Program-made: the position numbers and the translations under genes
Assembly: GCA_023678885.1 (NCBI GenBank)
Contig: CM043006.1
Coordinates: 7,591,948 to 7,655,947, forward strand
Reading direction: 5' to 3'
Length of the DNA stretch: 64,000 bases
Source: Pogostemon cablin
Lineage: Eukaryota; Streptophyta; Magnoliopsida; Lamiales; Lamiaceae
The notes under the pieces: generated by a model
Databases searched by the model: none
Seen by the model: only the letters and a program-made list of their open reading frames with translations
What the model was told of the DNA's origin: nothing
Part shown: positions 1 through 11,979 of the stretch, piece after piece
Layout: each line of letters starts with the position of its first letter
Numbering within the stretch: the first letter of the stretch is position 1

Positions 1-670
1 TGGAAAATACAAGATAAATTAGAAAATGAATAAAACCCTAGATGTGGGTGTCGTCGCGTCCTTCTCCGTCTTAAATTCTCCTCTTGGTTCTCCTCTTGAT
101 TCCACAAACGAATCTTCAAAGTGATGGGTGGATGGAGGAAAGGATGTTGATGATGGTTGGGGTGATCCCCCCTGTGGGGTGTAGGATGGTTGTGTTGTGT
201 TGTATCCAATCAGTATTCTATTCTAATGAATAATGATGTGATCTACATCCCCTTTTATACTTGTAAGCTCTCCTTATCGACATTGGATGAGTTTTTTCTT
301 GGAAAACACGAAAATACATGCAATGGGATTTAAAACACGAGACACACACTGAGTGGTGTAAAAACACGCACAAATTCGGAAATTCTCGCTGGCAGTTGCG
401 CGACTTCACGATTTTGAGCATAACTTCCTCTCAAAACTCCGATTTGAGTGATTCTTGCACTTACGCGATCCTCACTTCCTTGGCTTTCTATCCATATAAA
501 GAAATCATAGAAACTCCAATATTTGAATGTGTAACAAATCATGAAAAGTGGAACAGCCGTTCTGTTCAGAACAGCTTGTGCGACGTTGCCACTTTGATTA
601 TATCTCTCTCGTTTGGATTCCGATTGGGGTGTTCTTTACGCCAAAACGACCATCTCTTCTGTGGATTTCC
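1..670 (-). mobile_element. Degraded Gypsy LTR fragment, left part
   Basis: From about 410 to 670 this sequence aligns with the LTRs at 13238-15196 and 18966-20924. It shares the block around 'gcataacttcc', the 'gcgatcctc' stretch and the run leading to 'ttctgtggctttcc'. The match resumes at 6396 after the Copia insertion, so this is one old LTR split in two. The part from 1 to about 400 is more diverged and includes a low-complexity pyrimidine-rich stretch. The left end lies outside the window or is unrecognisable. No coding sequence is seen. Orientation is inferred from the related LTRs. Confidence 0.6.
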
Positions 671-1508
671 TGTTGGGATAAACACACGAATAATCAAATA
701 ATAAACTATTCGTCTACGTAGCGGAATGATCAATTATCCCTCTCTTGTGTGAATCTAGCAAGAAACAATCCTAATAATATGATGCACGATAAAGCAAGTA
801 ATCAATAAAGCACAATACCAGCAATTTAACGTGGAAAACCTCCTAAATGTGAGAAGGTAAAAAACCACGGGACCGAAGCCCACCAAAAATTTCACTATGA
901 GACAAAAAATCCAAGAGTTACAGTCTGCCACAACAGACACTCTATCACAAACGTATCAAGACGCTCAATACTTGATAACAAACAACGAGATTAGAAAGAC
1001 CTCACCAAACTACACCAACTGCTGTTCAGATTTCACAACTGTAGGAACCTCATAATCCGATCTCCACCGTCCAGAATCAATCCCTATGATCTTTAACGTG
1101 CTATCCAAATTACAGCTCGATCCAACGGTTGATTTGTAAGAAATAGCTCTTTCCCCTCGACTGTGCAGAACAGAATAGCCCAAAAAACCTGCTTCTGTTT
1201 TCGACGTATTCCCGTCAACAAAAAGCTCCAAACACGATCTCCACTGTTCAGAATGTACCTCCACAAGTTTCGAACATGCTGACCAAAATTAAGCTCGATC
1301 TGACGGTTAAAACTCTGATTATTACCTCTGCAATATCACTGCGCTGGATTTTCTCTCAAAAAATGTGAATTATGTTTTTGCCCTCTTTTTCTTCTCTCTT
1401 CCGTCAATGACTTACGGGACAAGATAACACCAAGTATCGGGCCTACTTGGGCTTTACTAACCATGTTAGCTATTGGGCTCTTCACATATTTTGAAACCCA
1501 ACCCAACA
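671..1508 (-). repeat. 3' LTR of the Copia element
   Basis: 838 bp, TG...CA, matching 5554-6390. On the coding (minus) strand this is the downstream LTR. Short open frames here recur in the partner LTR and are not separate genes. Confidence 0.95.
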
Positions 1509-1525
1509 AATCTCTCCCTTTCCGA
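1509..1525 (-). other. Polypurine tract of the Copia element
   Basis: On the minus strand the sequence next to the 3' LTR reads GGAAAGGGAGAGATT and then TGTTGGG. It is a purine run in the place where plus-strand DNA synthesis is primed. It lies just after the pol stop codon. Confidence 0.85.
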
Positions 1526-2341
1526 TTATGTGGAGAGACTAGCCATTCCGGTTATCACGCGACATACCTCGAGCTTTTCTCTAGGCAATGCCTTCGTCAT
1601 CATGTCAGCACCGTTATCATCTGTATGAATCTTATCAAGCTCAAGCAACTTATCATTGATGACATCCCTCATCCAATGATATCTCACATGAATATGCTTT
1701 TATCTTGAATGAAATGCAGCATTCTTGCTGAGATGGATAACAATCTGACTATCACAAAATACTACATATCTCTCTTGCTTCAGTCCAATCTCCTCCATAA
1801 ACCTTTTGAACCATAACACCTCTTTGCATGTTTTCGTTGCAGCGATGTACTCTGATTATGTTGGGGAGAGTGCAAAACACTTTTGCAATCTTGATTGTCA
1901 TGACACAGCGCCACCTGAAAATGTCACTAGGTAAGCAGAAATTAACTTTCTGGTGTCCACATCAGATCTCATATCTGAATCGGTATAGCCAATTAACTCG
2001 GGCTTCCCACCACCAAAGGTGAGTCTCAAACTAGACGTACCTCGTAGATATCGCATTATCCACTTCACAACATTCCAATGCTCCTTTTCCGGATTAGACA
2101 AATAATGGCTAACAACACCAACTGCATGAGCTATGTCTGGCCTCGTACACACCATTGCATACATCAAGCTTCCCACAGCTGAAGCATATGGGACTCTTCT
2201 CATTGCTTCCTTCTCTTCATCGGTTGAAGGACTATGATGAGCACCAAGCTTAAAATGAGTGGCAAGAGGAGAACTAACCACTTTAGCTTTGCTCATATTG
2301 AATTTCTCAAGCACTTTCTCAATATACTTCTCCTGTGACAA
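1526..2341 (-). pseudogene. Copia RT end and RNase H (3' part of pol)
   Basis: This is the C-terminal part of the Copia polyprotein. It begins at SQEKYIEKVLEKFNM and runs through VPYASAVGSLMYAM, TRPDIAHAVG and GYTDSD, the diagnostic Copia RT/RNase H junction motifs. The open stretch ends at 1898. Homology continues in broken frames to the stop at 1526-1528, including a tail resembling LPREKLEVCR. An in-frame TGA separates it from the RT piece upstream; family comparison suggests the codon was CGA (Arg). A TAA near 1699 is another lesion. RNase H removes RNA from the cDNA hybrid. Not functional as it stands. Confidence 0.85.
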
Positions 2342-2359
2342 GTGTAGCTTCTTGTTTGC

Positions 2360-3106
2360 TCAATCTCGGGTGATGTTAATACTAAGGATTTTCTTTGCTG
2401 GCCCCAAATCCTTCATGGCAAAGGATTTGCTCAACTGTTTCTTCAACCTGTCAATTCTTGAAACATTCCTGCCAACAATCAATATATCATCAACATACAG
2501 TAATAATATAATGAAATCATCATCCGAGAACTTCTGAACAAACACATAATGATCAGAAATGGTTTTCAGGTAGCCTTGCTCCCCCATAACTGACTCAAAT
2601 TTCTGATACCATAATCTAGGTGCTTGTTTCAAACCGTAGAGACTTTTCTTCAGTTTGCATACATGGTCTTCTTTTCCTTTTACCTTGAAACCTTCAGGTT
2701 GCACCATGTAAATCTCTTTATCTAGCTCACCATGAATAAAAGTAGTTTTGACATCCATCTGCTCAATCTCCAAGTCAAGACTAGCTACCAAACCAAGCAC
2801 AAAACGGATGGAAGACATTTTGACAACCGGAGAGAAAATTTCTTCAAAATCAACTCCCTCTTTCTGACTGAAACCTTTAACAACCAATCTAGCTTTGAAT
2901 CGAGGCTTTGAGGTGTGCTCATCTTGTTTTATCCTGTACACCCACTTGTTCTTCAAAGCATGCTTCCCCTTTGGTAGTTTCACCAGATCAAATTTGTCAT
3001 TTTCATGCAAGGACTTCATCTCATCTTGCATTCCTTCCAACAATTCATTCATGTGTTCTCCATGAACTGCTTCTCCATAGCATTCAGGCTCTTTCCCGTC
3101 GGTCAA
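2360..3106 (-). pseudogene. Copia reverse transcriptase domain
   Basis: A 248-residue open piece of Copia RT (RVT_2 type). Visible motifs are LVVKGFSQKEGVDFEEIFSP near residue 75, MDVKTTFIHGELDKEIYM, KSLYGLKQAPRLWYQKF, and the catalytic YVDD in LLLYVDDILIVG near residue 200. DVKTTFIHGEL differs from the usual DVKTAFLHGDL. The fold core is nearly complete, but the piece is out of frame with the integrase part upstream and ends at an in-frame TGA just after NITRD. It copies element RNA into cDNA in the virus-like particle. Not translatable as one protein here. Confidence 0.9.
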
Positions 3107-3273
3107 GAGCGCATACTGATCAGGAGATACATCCTAAAAGGTACACGAGCTCTACTGCTTCTTCTAGGTGGTTCTTAAACCTCCTGTTCTTGAACATCAG
3201 GTGGTTGCAGCTAATCGATATCCTCTTCATCTTGTAAAGGATGATCGACATGCTCATCATTACTGAAATCAGG

Positions 3274-3780
3274 CTAATCCTGATTCTCCTCTTCAGCTTC
3301 TACTTGACCTTGACCGTGAGGAACAATTTTTGAGTTAATCAAGTCATCAGTAGGTGTAGAAACTGAGTTATCCGTCTTCTCAATATCTCTTATGGTTTGA
3401 TCCTCAACTAACACAACATCCCGACTTCTGACAAGCTTATTCTCCATGGGATCATAAAGTCTATACCCAAAATCATCTTGGCCATAACCAAGAAACACAC
3501 ACTGTCGAGTCTTCACATCCAACTTAGACATCTCATCTTTAAGAATATGCACAAATGCCTTACATCCAAAGACCCGCAAATGATTATAGGAAACATCTTT
3601 TCCTGACCAGACTCTATCTGGAACATCAAAGTCTAAAGAAACATACGGAGTAAGATTTAAAATATGTATAACAGTACACAGAGCCTCACCGCAAAATGAT
3701 GAAGACAATCTTGCTTCTATTTGCAGACATCTTACTCTCTCGACCAACGTTCTGTTCATCCTTTCTGCAAGCCCATTCAA
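3274..3780 (-). pseudogene. Copia integrase C-terminal part
   Basis: This piece starts at NGLAERMNRTLVERVRCL, where the Glu of NGLAER is the last residue of the integrase DDE triad. It continues through LPYVS-type and VFGCKAFVHI motifs to the GYR(L)YDP-type C-terminal region (GYGQDDFGYRLYDPMENKL). The upstream piece ends at a TGA 18 bases earlier in the same frame. Neighbouring family members usually have Arg there, consistent with CGA to TGA. Downstream (3107-3273) is a short acidic linker with a stop and a frameshift before RT. Confidence 0.85.
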
Positions 3781-3798
3781 CTGAGGAGTCTTTTGATG

Positions 3799-5100
3799 TC
3801 AGATACCTTGGTTTCTGCAATACTCATAAAAAAGACCAATGTATTCCCCTCCATTATCCGATCTGATGCATTTCAACTTCTTCCCAGTCTGTCTCTCAAC
3901 TAAGGCATGAAACTGCTTGAATGCATCGAGCACCTGATCTTTCGTCTTCAACATGTAGATCCAGGTCTTTCTTGAGTGATCATCTATAAAAGTAACAAAA
4001 TATAAAGCACCACCAAGAGTTCTTGTTTTCATAGGACCAAAAACATCAGAATAAATTAAATCGAGTATACCTGATGCTCTGGTAGGAGTTGAGGTCTTGA
4101 AAGCAATTCGAGTTTGCTTTCCCGCCAAACAGTGAGTGCACTTCTTTAAAGATGCATTCTTCAAGTGTGGAATGAGATTTCTCTTCTCTAAAATCTTCAA
4201 TCCCTTTTCACTGATATGACTGAGTCTGCTGTGCCACAACTCAATTATCCCCTCATTCTTAACTGCATTAATAAAGTCATCAAGTAGCTTTGCTTGCATC
4301 AAGTACAACGAGGAATGTTTTTGACCTCTAGCAACAACTAAAGAACCTCTTGTAAGCTTCCATTGACTATAGAAGAACACACTGCAAAAACCTTCATCAT
4401 CTAGTCTCCCAACAGATATCAAGTTCAACCGAAGATCAGGCACGTGCTTCACATTTCTTAAAACTAGTGTAGCACCATTACTAGTCCGCAAACATACATC
4501 TCCAATGCCAATGACTTTAGCTAAGCCATCATCACCCATCCTAATATTACCATTGTCACCTGACATGTAGGATGTGAACATCTCTCTACGAGATGTGGCA
4601 TGTATGGATGCCCCACTATCAACCACCCAACTGCTTTCACGATATGCAAGATTGACAACTTCATAATCACGAAAGATAAGAAAATCACCTGTTGCAGCAG
4701 ACACTCGATCATTATCTTTTGTTTCTTCATTCTTCCTTTCTTTCCCATTTTCTTTCTTGTCATCTTGCTTGGGTTTTCTGCAATACCTTGCTATGTGCCC
4801 TGGAGTTTTACAATTCCAACACTCAACCTTGTTGTGTCTGTTGGATTTACTCCTCCTGCCATTTTGCTTGCCTGTTGGATCTTTACTATTACTTCTCCCC
4901 CTCTTCTCTGTAACCAAAACCTCTGATTGCTGTAAAGGGCCCTGCGATTTTCTCCTCGTTTCCTCATTCAAAAATGTTGGCCTTAACCAAATCCATTGTA
5001 ATGGTACCATTGGGCGCTGAATAAGACAAAGATATCCTGAATGTCTCCCATGAATCCGACAATGTACCAAGAAGCCATAAGCCCTGTACTTCATCCTCAA
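3799..5100 (-). pseudogene. Copia gag zinc knuckle, protease and integrase N-terminal half
   Basis: A 433-residue open stretch. In order it has a basic gag tail, a CCHC zinc knuckle (CWNCKTPGHIARYC, about residues 93-106), the aspartic protease site WVVDSGASIHAT near 160, LRLNLISVGRLDDEG, the integrase HHCC zinc site (LWHSRLSHIS ... CTHCLAGK, about 285-325), and two of the three integrase catalytic acids in LIYSDVFGPM and IRSDNGGEY. The first 40 or so residues are not gag-like, because the gag core (5509-4964) is in another frame. The true reading frame enters near 4970 after a 1-base shift. It ends at an in-frame TGA. Confidence 0.9.
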
Positions 5101-5509
5101 ACTTGATATTCATTTCCGACAATTGATTAATGATGCCTTGAAATGAATTCAAGTGATCTGTCATAGGAGTGCTATCTTTGAATTTCAAATTCATCAACTG
5201 CTTGATTAGAAATAACTTGTTGTTTCCAATTTTTCTAGCATACAGTTCCTCCAACTTTTTCCACAATGTTCGTGCATGTGTTTCTCCACTAACATGGATC
5301 AATATATTATCATCCACCTACTGCCTAATGTAACCACATACTTGACGATGCAATATATACCATTGCTCATCTGTTTTATCATCAGGCTTTTTAGTTTCAA
5401 ATACAAGCACCTAATAATCTTTCACATGAAGAAGATCCTCCATCTTGTCTTTCCACACATGATAATTAGAACCATTGAGATTCACCATTCTATTAGTATT
5501 GGTTTCCAT
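4964..5509 (-). pseudogene. Copia gag core
   Basis: The likely gag start is the ATG at 5509-5507 (METNTNRMVNLNGSNYHVWK), which fits the usual Copia gag opening. The UBN2-type region follows: LWKKLEELYARK, LFLIKQLMNLKF, and DHLNSFQGIINQLSEM. Two in-frame TAG stops, one in the stretch after LLHVKDY and one before VDDNILIH, leave only the part from 5317 to 4964 open. A frameshift then separates it from the zinc knuckle. Gag forms the virus-like particle that packages element RNA. Confidence 0.85.
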
Positions 5510-5538
5510 ATTCACCACAAGGCACAGAGCAACAACCC

Positions 5539-5550
5539 GCTCTGATACCA
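5539..5550 (-). other. Primer binding site, initiator tRNA-Met
   Basis: The minus strand reads TGGTATCAGAGC, the standard plant Copia priming site complementary to the 3' end of initiator tRNA-Met. It lies three bases inside the 5' LTR. Confidence 0.92.
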
Positions 5551-5553
5551 CTT

Positions 5554-6390
5554 TGTTGGGATAAACACATGAATAATAAAATAATAAACAATTCGTCTAC
5601 ACAGCGGAATGATCAATTATCCATCTCTTGTGTGAATCTAGCAGAAACAATCCTAATAATATGATGCACGATAAAATAAGTAATCAATAAAGCACAACAC
5701 CAGTAATTTAACGTGGAAAACCTCCTCAATGCGAGAAGGTAAAAAACCACGGGACCGAAGCCCATCAAAAACTTCACTATGAGACAAAAAATCCAAGAGT
5801 TACAATATGCCACCACAGACACTCTATCACAAACGTATCAAGACGCTCAATACTTGATAACAAACAACGAGATTAGAAAGACCTCACCAAACTACACCAA
5901 CTACCGTTCAGATTTCACAACTGTAGGAACCTCAAAATCCAATCTCCACCGTCCAGAATTAACCTCTGTGAGTTCTGAACATGCTGTCCAAATTACAGCT
6001 CGATCCAACGGTTAGTTTGGGATAAACAGCTCTTTCCCCTCGACTGCGCTGAGCAGAATAGCCCAAAAAACCTGCTTCTGTTTTCGGCGTATTCCCGTCA
6101 ACATAAAGCTCCAAACACGATCTCCTCTGTTCAGAATGTACCTCCACAAGTTTCAAACGTGCTGAACAAAATTCAGATCAATCTGACGGTTGAAACTCCG
6201 GTTATTGCCTCTGCAATATCACTGCACTAGATTTTCTCTCAAAAACGTGAATTATGTTTTTGCCCTCTTTTTCTTCTCTCTTCCGTCAATGACTTACGGA
6301 ACAAGATAACACCAAGTATTGGGCCTACTTGGGTTTTACTAACCTTGTTGGCTATTGGGCTCTTCACATATTTGGAAACTCAACCCAACA
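5554..6390 (-). repeat. 5' LTR of the Copia element
   Basis: 837 bp, TGTTGGG...CCCAACA. On the minus strand this is the upstream LTR that would hold the promoter. It is nearly identical to 671-1508. Confidence 0.95.
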
Positions 6391-6395
6391 TTTCC

Positions 6396-6476
6396 AACCA
6401 TGTATCATACTTCTAGTTCAGAGCTCCACAAGAATATAGAAAAATTCCACAAGTTGGACGTGCGTTTTTCAGCATT
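6396..6476 (-). mobile_element. Degraded Gypsy LTR fragment, right part
   Basis: This continues 1-670 across the Copia insertion. 'accatgtatca', 'gagctcca' and 'gacgtgcgtttttcagcatt' match 14811-14885. Homology fades after about 6475. Confidence 0.65.
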
Positions 6477-7419
6477 CATACACAAATTGCACATTTTCTT
6501 CAACTTTGCACTTTTGATCCCTTTATCCATCTAAAATACAATAAAACAATTCAAGTGCACCTTTATCTCACATATATCAAATATAAGACACTTGTGCTAA
6601 TATATAACATCAATTCCCATCAAAAAGGTGTTAGATTGGACATTAAAACACGCTTATTTTCACTCTCATCACTTTCCAAACTCGTTTATCAATACCCGTT
6701 GATTACACATACATACTCATTCAAAATTATTAAGATGTTAGGAGTAATAATATTAATTCAAAATTATTAATAATGAAGAAAATAATTTAATACCGTTCCA
6801 AACCCGTTTATCAATACCCGTTGATTACACATACCCATTTAAAATTATTAAGATGTTAGGACCAATAATATTAATTCAAAATTATTAATAAAGAAGAAAA
6901 TAATTAAATAATGAATTAATTGTTAAAACTACATTATAGTTTCAAAAAATACATAATAATTATAATTACAAAAATAAATCATAATATAAACTTAATTGTT
7001 AGTACCATAAATAATAAATTAAATTTTGCTGAAATAAATAAGAGAAAAATTTAAAATCTTAAAATTAAAATTAATTAAATATAGTATCATTATGACAAAA
7101 ATTAAATAAGGTATCAAATCAATTGCCAAGATCTAATCTCATAATTGTGATGAAAGAATGAGATTCAATAATGTGATGAATGGATGAGATTCAAAATGGC
7201 ATATAGTAATCAAATCCAAGGGTATAAATTAAAAATTTGCTCAATTTTGACTTTTTCACTTTGCCGTTATAATTATATATTACTATAGATTTTATGTGTT
7301 CAAGACTCATTCATTGTATTAGAGTTATAATTATAACGGTAAAGTAATAGTTTTTAAACTTCGAAGCCTCCTTTAAAGAATCATTATACTCATGAATTTG
7401 CATTTACTTTTTGATTTAA
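6477..7419. other. AT-rich non-coding DNA with a tandem duplication
   Basis: No gene seen. A block of about 120 bp containing 'caatacccgttgattacac' is present twice in tandem (about 6676-6790 and 6797-6910). A 20-bp inverted repeat with one mismatch (7258-7277 and 7327-7345, around 'ccgttataattata') flanks a 49-base loop. The stretch ends at the left target duplication of the large nested element. Confidence 0.6.
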
Positions 7420-7424
7420 AGGTT

Positions 7425-8172
7425 TGTTGATGGTCGTTTTTAGCGGGTTAGATTAAGATTAACGAATAATCGGACACTAAAATGGACACATCAAACCAGT
7501 AATTTTCTCCGTCGTCCCATAAAATTGGTGCCCCTTTTATTTATTATTGATATTGGAATTCCAAGTTACATGAAGGAACATTATACAGTCGAGAGAGAAA
7601 TATAAGTGGGTTTCTGGAGAGATGAAGTAGAATGGAGAAGATGAAGTTGGAGTGCAGTGCCCACCAACTCTTGTGTCCTTCTTGCTGCAGATGCTTTCTC
7701 TTTATAGGAGATATTTTGTGGATGGTCCCCCTTTGATCTGCCAACTGTAGCCACGTGACCCTCCAAGGGAATGTTATCTGTAGGAAGGTACGATGAGATC
7801 CTGACATGTTGTCTCCATGCAGAACGGGTGTCTTTCTATGGTAGGAACATAATATTGAAGGGCCGACAGTATGCTGATGGGCTGATCAGCTGGTGGTCAA
7901 TGGCTGATGGTACGGGGCCTATGCCGAGGTCAAGATCTGACCTTATCCTCGGTATCAGCTTCTGTCTCCTGCGTTCTGCCTCCTTATGCCTAGTCAGCGG
8001 AGACCTTATCCATGGTGTCAGATTATTTTTCTGTCTTCTTCTTATGCCCAGTCAACACCGATATTCTTGGGCGTGTGTTCAAATCCCACTCTTATCCTTA
8101 GCCTCAACTTATCCCCCAGGTTGTACCGCTCGTATAAGTCACACCTTATATGGGGTATAAACACCCATAACA
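7425..8172 (-). repeat. 3' LTR of element X
   Basis: 748 bp, TGTTGATGG...CCATAACA. About six differences from 28830-29579 in the first 104 bases. Contains an 87-codon open frame on the element sense strand that is also open in the partner LTR (see rejected items). Confidence 0.92.
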
Positions 8173-8189
8173 TTAGCCCCCGAGGTTGC
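8173..8189 (-). other. Polypurine tract of element X
   Basis: The minus strand reads GCAACCTCGGGGGCTAA just before the LTR start TGTTATGGG. The G-rich tract next to the LTR is typical of plant Gypsy elements. Confidence 0.65.
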
Positions 8190-9670
8190 TTCTTGTGTGA
8201 AACTACAAGGAGCAATCTCGATCCCGAGCTCTAAAATTCCATTGGCCTCGTTAAAAACCTCTATACGGGAAAACTCAGTGGGAAAAACTCGTATGTAGAA
8301 AAAAGAGTACCGTAAGAACTTTAGAACTTTGATGCAGAATGAACCCTTTTCCATCTGCTTATCCATCAGTGTGAATGTCGCACATGTGTAGTGGTCAGAA
8401 ACCTTTTCTTCTTTCTGCTTCACTTTGTCTAATTGTTGATTTCAACCTCGATGTCCGATCGGGATTGACACATTTCTTCATACTTTAATCAACCGAGTTA
8501 TTTGATTTTCCTTTTTCAGTTCTTGAGTGCCTGAGATGTAGTCTCAATTTTTGAATCTCTTCCCATCGAATACTTATTGGATTATCTTCAGCCCCGAGCC
8601 CCCGAGATGTAGTCTCGGCCTTATCTTCATCCCCGAATTCTCGAGATGGAATGTCAGTTTTGAATCTTTCCTTGTAGTGTGATCATTTGATTTGACTTTC
8701 CTTCTTCAGCCCCCCGAGATGTAGTATCGGTCTTATCTTCAGCCCCCAAGTTCCCGAGATGGAGTGTCGGGTTCTGAATCTTTCTTTATCGTGTGATCGG
8801 CCTTTCACCTTCAGACATCGGTCTGATTTTCCTCTATGCTTTGACCGACCGAGTTATTCTTCTTCGAGGTATTTCATCGGCTTTTCATCCAGTATATTCT
8901 TCAATTTAGCCTCGGCATCTGCCTGTGATGTTTTTGCTTGTATCTTCCTTGGTTCAGCATTCTTGTTTCCACATCACCCAAATATGTTTATTTCTCTACT
9001 TCTCTTTGAGTGTTGAGACTTTCTTCTCCTTGATTTTAGATTTCATCCATGCTCCAAACAACTGAGCTATTTCCTCCCATTTTTGTTAAGATTCAAACTT
9101 CAACCCCCAAAGTGTACACACGAGTTTTGATTTGGAAAGATCATGCCGATCTGATCCCATTTGATTTTATCCAATCCATTTTGTCCCAATATTTGAAGGG
9201 ACAACCGCTCCATTTGAGATTATTCATATTGTGAGCCCCCGAGCCATTCCAGCCTTTGAAGGGATAACCGCTTTCCTTGAGTATTTGAGTCAAACGCTCT
9301 AACCGACCGAGTTATTTCTCTTCCTAGAGAGGTTGCTGATATAATCCCACTTGTTTTTAACAGCTCCCTTTGAGTATTTGAGCGAAACACTCTAACCAAC
9401 CGAACTCTCTCCCCTCATAGAGAGATTACTCGTATTGTGAGCCCCCGAGCTACATTTATTATTCATATTGCGTGTCCCCGAGCTACATCTCCATTTAAGT
9501 ATTTGAGTAAAATACTCAACCCAATCGAGCTATCTCTAATTATAGAGAGATTATTCACATTGTGAGCCCCCGAGCTCTACTTGCAAGCCATACCTTGCAT
9601 TTTTACTAATTCTTATGCCAATGATGATGTTAATGATGATGCATATGATGATACGATGATGTAATTTATC
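8190..9670 (-). repeat. Left interior of element X: degenerate GC-skewed repeats
   Basis: No coding sequence. Between 8521 and 8770 a unit of about 50-60 bp built on 'ccccgagatgtagtctcgg' recurs five times with drift. From 9230 to 9580 'gtgagcccccgagct' recurs, with tetranucleotide-like 'agagagattattc'. Interspersed are degenerate forms of the motif found in the right interior, such as 'cgctctaaccgaccgagtta' (about 9297), 'ctttgaccgaccgagtta' (about 8842) and 'tttaatcaaccgagtta' (about 8483). The end (9610-9665) is a GAT-rich microsatellite. Confidence 0.7.
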
Positions 9671-9689
9671 TTTTTTTTATCGATATTGA

Positions 9690-10420
9690 AATAAATTTCA
9701 ATACCGTGATTCCACCATTTTTATAAATACCGATACTATAATTCTACCGATACTGAAGCAAATTTCAATACCATAATTTTTGCAAATACCGATACCATAA
9801 TTCTACAAATTCCCAAATACCGATACCATAATTTCAGAAATATCGATACCGTAATTCCACCACTTCCCAAATATCGATACCGAAGTATCAGAAATACCGA
9901 TACCGAAGTAAATTTCAATACCATAATTTTAGCAAATACCGATACCGATAATTTTCGTGAATTTCCAAATACCAATACCATAATTTTCACAAATACTAAT
10001 ACCGAAATTCCACCGATTCCCAAATACCGATACTATAATTTTCAATATCATGATTTTTACAAATACTGACACCATAATTCCACCAATTCTCAAATACCGA
10101 TACCATAATTTTCACAAATTCCCATACTAAAATTTCCATGAAATCCGATACCGATACCATAATATCGTAATCTCCACAAATTACAACACCATAGTTTTCC
10201 ATGAATACTGATGCCATAATTTTCCACAAATTTTCATACCAAAATTTCCATAAAATCCGATACAGATACCATGCCTATACCAAAATTTTCGTAAAATCCG
10301 ACATCAATATCGTAATTTTCCATGAATACCAATACCGTAAATTTCCATAAATTCCCAAAATTTCCATAAATACCGATACCATATAATTCCCGTAAATTCC
10401 GGTAAGCTATTCCATTCCTT
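9690..10420. repeat. Minisatellite, about 32-bp unit (ATACCGATACCATAATTT)
   Basis: Roughly twenty drifting copies of a unit like AAATACCGATACCATAATTT followed by TCRCAAATTCCC. It directly abuts, and seems to have replaced, the first 15 bases of the 5' LTR of Copia B. Long open frames here on the minus strand only reflect the repeat. Confidence 0.85.
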
Positions 10421-10425
10421 TCACC

Positions 10426-11802
10426 ATAAAAGTCTAGCTTTAGTATGAACAATGTTAACAACTTATTTGAAATGAGAATCATATGATCAAATGATTGTGT
10501 TTTATAATTTATTTATATGCACGATGCAATAGTCCATTTACTTTATACTGTACATAATATGTTGTGCGACAATACGTGGAAGATCATATTATCGATTTCC
10601 TTATAAAGTAAAAATAGATGCTCACAACCGAGATAGACGAGGACTCTCTATCGGGATGGTTGTAGTGTGGTTTGGTATTAGCTTGTCTTGGCTATAGAAT
10701 CACATTAGTGCACTTTGTGTGTATTGAGCGGGACCGCTTGAGATCGTTCGACTTATACTGACTTATAGGAGAACTTGATCTCAGTTATTATGGATGTTCG
10801 TGCTCTTAATCCCTATACAATAACCTCGACACGTAGGGCAGTGTGTATTTCTTTGATTCATCAATGGGTGAGATTTACATGTAATTAAATCAACAAACTC
10901 GGTGAGTTGGGAAGTAGTGCTGTCTCTATGGTATGCTGTTGATTGTAGAAGGAATCCATGTCCGTCATAGGTTGATGATGTCCCCTTGAGGAGCTCATAA
11001 GGATTATCATGTAAACCCTACAGATGGATTTATTTTGGCATGATAATGAGGTTGAGTGATACGACTCTTGGATGAGATATTAATTAATGGAGTTGTCAGT
11101 AACTTAATTAATTAATGGACATTGTATATCTTAAACATGGGGAGACTAATGGGCTCATAATAAGAAGGAGCCCATAACGTAATTATGAGATTAGAACGGT
11201 AGTGCAGTAATAATATTTTATTGATATATGTTATTATTATTGGACTTAAGTATAAGCTTTGGGCTAAGCTTGGATACTTAAGCCCAATGGAGGCCCAACT
11301 CTAATTTCTCCTCCTGGTCCCGCTGTAGCCCATATATAAGTCATCTCAGCTGTATGAAAACCCTAATCTAAGAGATTAATCATGTCTAACACTGTGAGGA
11401 GGATGAGGAAATAGCAGAATGAGAATATCTCAAAGATCGTCGCCCACACGACGTCGAGATTGGACTTGAGAATACAGCAGAAGACTGAAAGGTTGTTTGA
11501 TTCTGCTGTCTGCCAACTTCTACGATTTTTATAAAATCATACAGACATAAGAATAGAACGTGTAATATATTGACGGAAATCCACAGAAGAGAGGATTGTT
11601 TTGGCGCATAGATCACTCAAATCCGATATCGGATGAGAGAGTTATGCCTAAAACGGTGAGTCTGCGCAGGCTGTGGCGAGAATTCGTCTTCTCCAGCATA
11701 CCCTGTGAAAGGTAATACGTTTCTTGTTTCTTGCTACCGTTAAAAGTTAGAAATGTATGGAACCCTAACGGGTCACGTTAACCAAACGATTGAACGTCAA
11801 CA
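10426..11802 (+). repeat. 5' LTR of Copia B (first 15 bases lost)
   Basis: Aligns with 22643-24013 throughout, ending ACGTCAACA. An antisense open frame at 11616-11386 recurs in the other copies and is not a gene. Confidence 0.9.
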
Positions 11803-11804
11803 AT

Positions 11805-11816
11805 TGGTATCAGAGC
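11805..11816 (+). other. Primer binding site of Copia B, initiator tRNA-Met
   Basis: TGGTATCAGAGC, two bases after the LTR end. This sets the element on the plus strand. Confidence 0.92.
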
Positions 11817-11979
11817 TTTGGTTTCGTGGTGAAGCGTGAAACGTTAGACTAGGGTTTATGTCAAAAGGTGAAAGAGTTTAAGTATTCATGTTATACTAGT
11901 ATACCCTATTTAGATACTATATACCTGTGTCAAATGTGGATTAGAGTTTAGAAATTATTGTTTCTTGTTGAATACTCTA

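Larger units (their letters stand above)
666..6395 (-). mobile_element. Full-length Copia LTR retrotransposon (Tnt1/Tork-like), with TSD
   Basis: LTRs at 671-1508 and 5554-6390 both start TGTTGGG and end CCCAACA. The 5-bp target duplication TTTCC (666-670 and 6391-6395) is perfect. The interior carries gag, protease, integrase, RT and RNase H on the minus strand, the Copia order. The priming site and polypurine tract sit at the expected inner edges. The first 100 bases of the two LTRs differ at about seven positions, so the insertion is not recent. The frames contain several stops and at least two frameshifts, so this copy is dead without help in trans. Removing it rejoins the old Gypsy LTR exactly. 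Confidence 0.95.

Noticed and set aside
7258..7345. A MITE formed by the 20-bp inverted repeat
   Set aside because: Only 88 bp overall, no clear target duplication and no other copy in the window.
7544..7807. An 87-codon frame on the sense strand of element X, open in both LTRs (also 28949-29212)
   Set aside because: The two copies differ at about ten residues, so most nucleotide changes alter the protein, and no domain is visible. Sharing is explained by the LTR pair.
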